Shown one piece after another: positions 34,762 through 37,320 of a stretch of 37,320 bases of DNA; the stretch's first letter is position 1, and the number at the start of each line of letters is the position of its first letter. Position numbers and translations under genes: made by a program. A model generated the notes under the pieces. That model was not told the DNA's origin and searched no databases. It saw only the letters and a list, made by a program, of their open reading frames with translations. Origin of the DNA: Clostridiaceae bacterium (GTDB taxonomy: Bacteria > Bacillota > Clostridia > Acetivibrionales > Acetivibrionaceae); NCBI GenBank assembly GCA_012519925.1, contig JAAYPF010000079.1, positions 1 through 37,320 of the forward strand, read 5' to 3'.

Positions 34762-36669
34762 TTATTTGGCTTTAGTTTCTACTTCCTCAACAATTCTATT
34801 AATAAAATCATTTAAAGCCATAGCTCCAAGGTCGCCATCCTTCCTTGATCTTACTGCAACCGCTCTGTTTTCAAGCTCTTTATCACCTATAACCAGCATA
34901 TAAGGTGTCTTCTCAAGTTGAGCTTCTCTGATTTTGTAACCAATCTTCTCATTCCTCAAATCCACCTCAACCCTTATGCCTTTTGACTCTAAAGCAGCTT
35001 TAACCTCATTGGTAAACTGATGATGCTTATCTACCAAAGGAAGCACCTTTACCTGAATAGGTGAAAGCCATGTAGGGAAAGCACCGGCAAAATGTTCTGT
35101 GAGAATTGCAATAAACCTCTCGATACTTCCAAATACAACTCTATGAATCATAACGGGTCGATGCTTTTCACCGTCTGCACCCACATAGTTTAAATCAAAT
35201 TTCTGAGGCATTTGGAAATCAAGTTGTATAGTTCCACATTGCCATGTACGACCTATTGAATCCTCAAGATGGAAGTCAATTTTGGGTCCATAGAATGCAC
35301 CATCGCCTTCATTTATCTTATAAGTCATTTTTCTTGCATCTAAAGCATCCTTCAGAGCATTCGTAGCCATCTCCCACTGTTCGAGAGAGCCCATAGAATC
35401 ATCTGGACGTGTAGAGAGTTCTACATGATACTTAAAGCCAAACACATTGTAGAAATCATCTATAAGATTTATAACTCCCAAAACCTCATCCTTTATTTGA
35501 TCAGGAGTCATAAATATATGAGCATCATCCTGGGTAAAGCATCTTACCCTCATCAAACCATGCAAGGCACCAGATAATTCGTGTCTGTGAACTAGCCCCA
35601 ATTCTGCCAATCTCTGCGGCAAATCCCTATAGGAGTGTAGTTTTCTCTTATATACAAGCATTCCTCCCGGACAGTTCATTGGCTTTATAGCAAAATCGCC
35701 TTCATCTATCTTGGTAAAATACATATTTTCCTTATAATGATCCCAGTGACCTGAACGATGCCATAAGTCTTCATTCAATATTATGGGAGTTCTAATCTCT
35801 TGATAACCTCTTGCTTCATGCTCTTTCCTCCAATAATTCTCAAGAAGATTTCTAAGCATCATTCCTTTAGGCATAAAGAATGGAAATCCAGGACCTTCTT
35901 CATATATATCAAACAAGTCAAGTTCTTTCCCAAGCTTTCTATGATCTCTCTTCTTTGCTTCCTCTAGTCTAAAGAGATATTCATCTAGATCACTCTTTTT
36001 AGAAAATGCAGTCCCGTAAATTCTCTGTAGCATTTTATTTTTTTCATTACCTCTCCAATATGCACCTGCAACGGATAAAAGCTTGAACGCCTTTATCTTA
36101 CCTGTAGCTTCAACATGAGGACCTGCACAAAGATCTACGAAATCTCCCTGTTTGTAGAAGGAGATTATCTCGCCTTCAGGCAAATCCCGGATTAGTTCTA
36201 CCTTGTAGGGTTCGCCCTTCTCTTCCATGAGTTTTATAGCTTCATCCCTTGGAAGAGTGAACTTCTCAAGCTTTAAGTTCTCTTTTACTATTCTTTTCAT
36301 CTCTTGCTCAATCTGAGCTAGTTCTTCAACGGAAAAAGGCTTCTCCACATCAAAATCGTAGTAATACCCATTGTCAATTGCCGGTCCTATCGCAAGCTTT
36401 ACATTAGGATAAAGATTTTTTACAGCCTGTGCCAAAATATGAGATGCAGTATGCCTGTACGCATGCTTTCCTCCGTCATCATCAAAGGTAAGCAGACTCA
36501 ACTTGCAATCTCCATTAAGCTCATATCCAATATCTTCTACTTTTCCGTCAACCTCTCCGGCTAATGCCACCCTTGCAAGTCCTGCACTAATGCTTTCAGC
36601 AACTTCTTTAATGCTAATACCCTTATTATATTCTTTCACACTTCCATCCTTCAATGTTACTTTGATCAT
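34762..36669 (-). CDS. thrS: Threonyl-tRNA synthetase
   Basis: ThrS charges tRNA-Thr and edits mis-charged serine. The N-terminal TGS domain begins MIKVTLKDGSVKEYNKG. The editing domain shows HTASHILAQAVKNLY and later CAGPHVEATGKIKAFKLL. The class II core has MNCPGG with the zinc cysteine, HRHELSGALHGLMRVRCFTQDDAHIF and motif 3 VVFGSIERFIAILTEHFAG. The anticodon-binding domain closes the protein. The frame opens at a TTG 18 bases upstream, but AAAGGA lies 9 nt before the ATG at 36669, which also matches the conserved MIKVTL start; that gives 635 residues. Expression is controlled by the Thr T-box upstream. Confidence 0.98.
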   Translation of the reverse strand: MIKVTLKDGSVKEYNKGISIKEVAESISAGLARVALAGEVDGKVEDIGYELNGDCKLSLLTFDDDGGKHAYRHTASHILAQAVKNLYPNVKLAIGPAIDNGYYYDFDVEKPFSVEELAQIEQEMKRIVKENLKLEKFTLPRDEAIKLMEEKGEPYKVELIRDLPEGEIISFYKQGDFVDLCAGPHVEATGKIKAFKLLSVAGAYWRGNEKNKMLQRIYGTAFSKKSDLDEYLFRLEEAKKRDHRKLGKELDLFDIYEEGPGFPFFMPKGMMLRNLLENYWRKEHEARGYQEIRTPIILNEDLWHRSGHWDHYKENMYFTKIDEGDFAIKPMNCPGGMLVYKRKLHSYRDLPQRLAELGLVHRHELSGALHGLMRVRCFTQDDAHIFMTPDQIKDEVLGVINLIDDFYNVFGFKYHVELSTRPDDSMGSLEQWEMATNALKDALDARKMTYKINEGDGAFYGPKIDFHLEDSIGRTWQCGTIQLDFQMPQKFDLNYVGADGEKHRPVMIHRVVFGSIERFIAILTEHFAGAFPTWLSPIQVKVLPLVDKHHQFTNEVKAALESKGIRVEVDLRNEKIGYKIREAQLEKTPYMLVIGDKELENRAVAVRSRKDGDLGAMALNDFINRIVEEVETKAK

Positions 36670-36715
36670 ATTCACCATTCCTTTCAAAAATAATAAAAGT
36701 TCTAAGATTTAAAAA

Positions 36716-36908
36716 TAAAAAAACCCCCATCCCCTGAAAAGGGACGAGAGTCTTGTTCCCGTGGTTCCACCCTAATTTATACTCGTTATGATTATAACGT
36801 AATCAACGTTCCAGCTCAGAGGTGGTCTTCGATTGATCTTCCTTGAAAGTACTCACAGCCTAGATACTTTCTCTCTTAAAGGTCTTTATCAATTTACTCT
36901 TCTCGTCA
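36716..36908 (-). promoter_or_regulatory. Threonine T-box riboswitch
   Basis: On the minus strand the leader begins GACGAGAAGAGTA, has the AAGAGAGAAAGTATC stem I block, and reaches GAAGACCACCTCTGAGCTGG, whose ACC is a threonine specifier codon. The T-box motif AGGGTGGAACCACGGG is at 36758-36773 and the terminator, a CCC/GGG stem followed by seven T residues, is at about 36716-36752. Uncharged tRNA-Thr would pair at the specifier and at TGGA of the T-box and allow read-through into thrS. TGGA predicts a U discriminator base in the tRNA. Confidence 0.93.
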
Positions 36909-37153
36909 TAGCTAGATTATCTTTTAGGTATTTATAAAATAACCTATTCAATATTTAGGTCGCAAAGCACATAACCAAAGCCTAAAAATTTCGAAATACA
37001 TAAAAACTTCTTGCAAACTCTTCCTATACTAAGCGAAATATAAACAATGCTTCGATAATAGATATAGGATCTAGAACTCAAAATAAAAATGAATCTTATA
37101 CTATAAATACTGAATGCTAGAGTTCTGAATTTTCACGCATATGTCACTATATT
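36909..37153 (-). promoter_or_regulatory. Extra structured leader between promoter and T-box
   Basis: About 245 nt separate the predicted start point from stem I of the T-box. Two inverted repeats are visible: AGAACTC/GAGTTCT (37073-37079 with 37120-37126) and TCCTATA/TATAGGA (37022-37028 with 37063-37069, with an inner AAGC/GCTT). No open reading frame of note lies here. It may be a second regulatory element or unused leader; a closer promoter cannot be excluded. Confidence 0.5.
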
Positions 37154-37159
37154 ATATAA

Positions 37160-37188
37160 ATTATATATAAATAAGCTTTTATTGTCAA
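37160..37188 (-). promoter_or_regulatory. Consensus sigma-A promoter of thrS
   Basis: Minus-strand TTGACA (37183-37188) and TATAAT (37160-37165) separated by exactly 17 bp: a perfect match to the sigma-A consensus. A second ATTATA on the plus strand at 37151-37156 could act as a shifted -10. The remaining bases to the window end show no supportable gene. Confidence 0.85.
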
Positions 37189-37320
37189 CGTGGATTAAAT
37201 TTTGAGTTTCCCCAAATTTAGTAACAAAAAACTGAGGGATCTTTGAGCTTAAAGGCTTTGAAAATATCAAGTTGTTGTGATGGAGGTGGTTTTTCTAGGA
37301 GGTATCTAACACCTTCCTTA

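Noticed and set aside
37200-37320. A possible end of another gene at the right edge.
   Set aside because: All frames are interrupted by stops and no motif is recognisable; the window ends before it can be judged.

Overview
The window reads as chromosomal DNA of a low-GC, endospore-forming Clostridia. The evidence is AT-rich intergenic DNA, strong GGAGG-type ribosome binding sites, a spoVR/yhbH/prkA sporulation trio, a T-box in front of thrS, an infC-rpmI-rplT operon and a ClpS/ClpA/Aat operon. The thermophile-like short AhcY and the very large GT84/GH94 protein fit the Acetivibrio/Ruminiclostridium (Clostridium cluster III) group best. That assignment is an inference, not a measurement.

Layout. 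1-2003 is a degenerate accessory margin. It holds one unrecognised membrane-protein gene that looks truncated at its 5' end, an 18-unit pentanucleotide array, a terminator, two 9-bp direct repeats and the 5' part of a tRNA-Thr gene that stops at the anticodon stem. This looks like the scar of an integrated element. 2004-5554 (minus) carries purine nucleoside phosphorylase, AhcY and an MTA/SAH deaminase, a set for recycling the by-products of S-adenosylmethionine use. 5834-10443 (minus) is prkA-yhbH-spoVR. 11095-13652 (plus) has two unrecognised genes, a membrane protein with two exported beta-sandwich-like repeats and a Pro/Tyr/Asn-rich protein with a beta-sandwich-like domain. 14064-15095 (minus) is an unrecognised gene with a near-consensus promoter. 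15572-16338 (minus) encodes two half-size TauE/SafE permeases. 16568-20949 (plus) is clpS-clpA-aat plus an HExxH membrane protein: the bacterial N-degron pathway in one operon. 21163-30914 (minus) holds a 2922-residue cyclic beta-1,2-glucan synthase-like enzyme and a small polytopic membrane protein. 31364-36669 (minus) is housekeeping: a SPOUT RNA methyltransferase, rplT, rpmI, infC, thyX and thrS.

Regulation is unusually readable. thrS has a consensus promoter and a Thr T-box, with about 245 nt of extra leader between them. infC starts at an AUU codon and has a leader whose terminator hairpin can be opened by a perfectly complementary upstream segment. The 343-residue gene has a promoter whose -10 box lies inside one arm of a 19-bp inverted repeat.

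The least explained signal is a family of structured intergenic repeats. Four full copies share an ATCGA-capped hairpin with a changing stem, next to other shared modules that occur in different orders. I did not find a CRISPR array, an intact transposase, an intact integrase or a recognisable new defence system.
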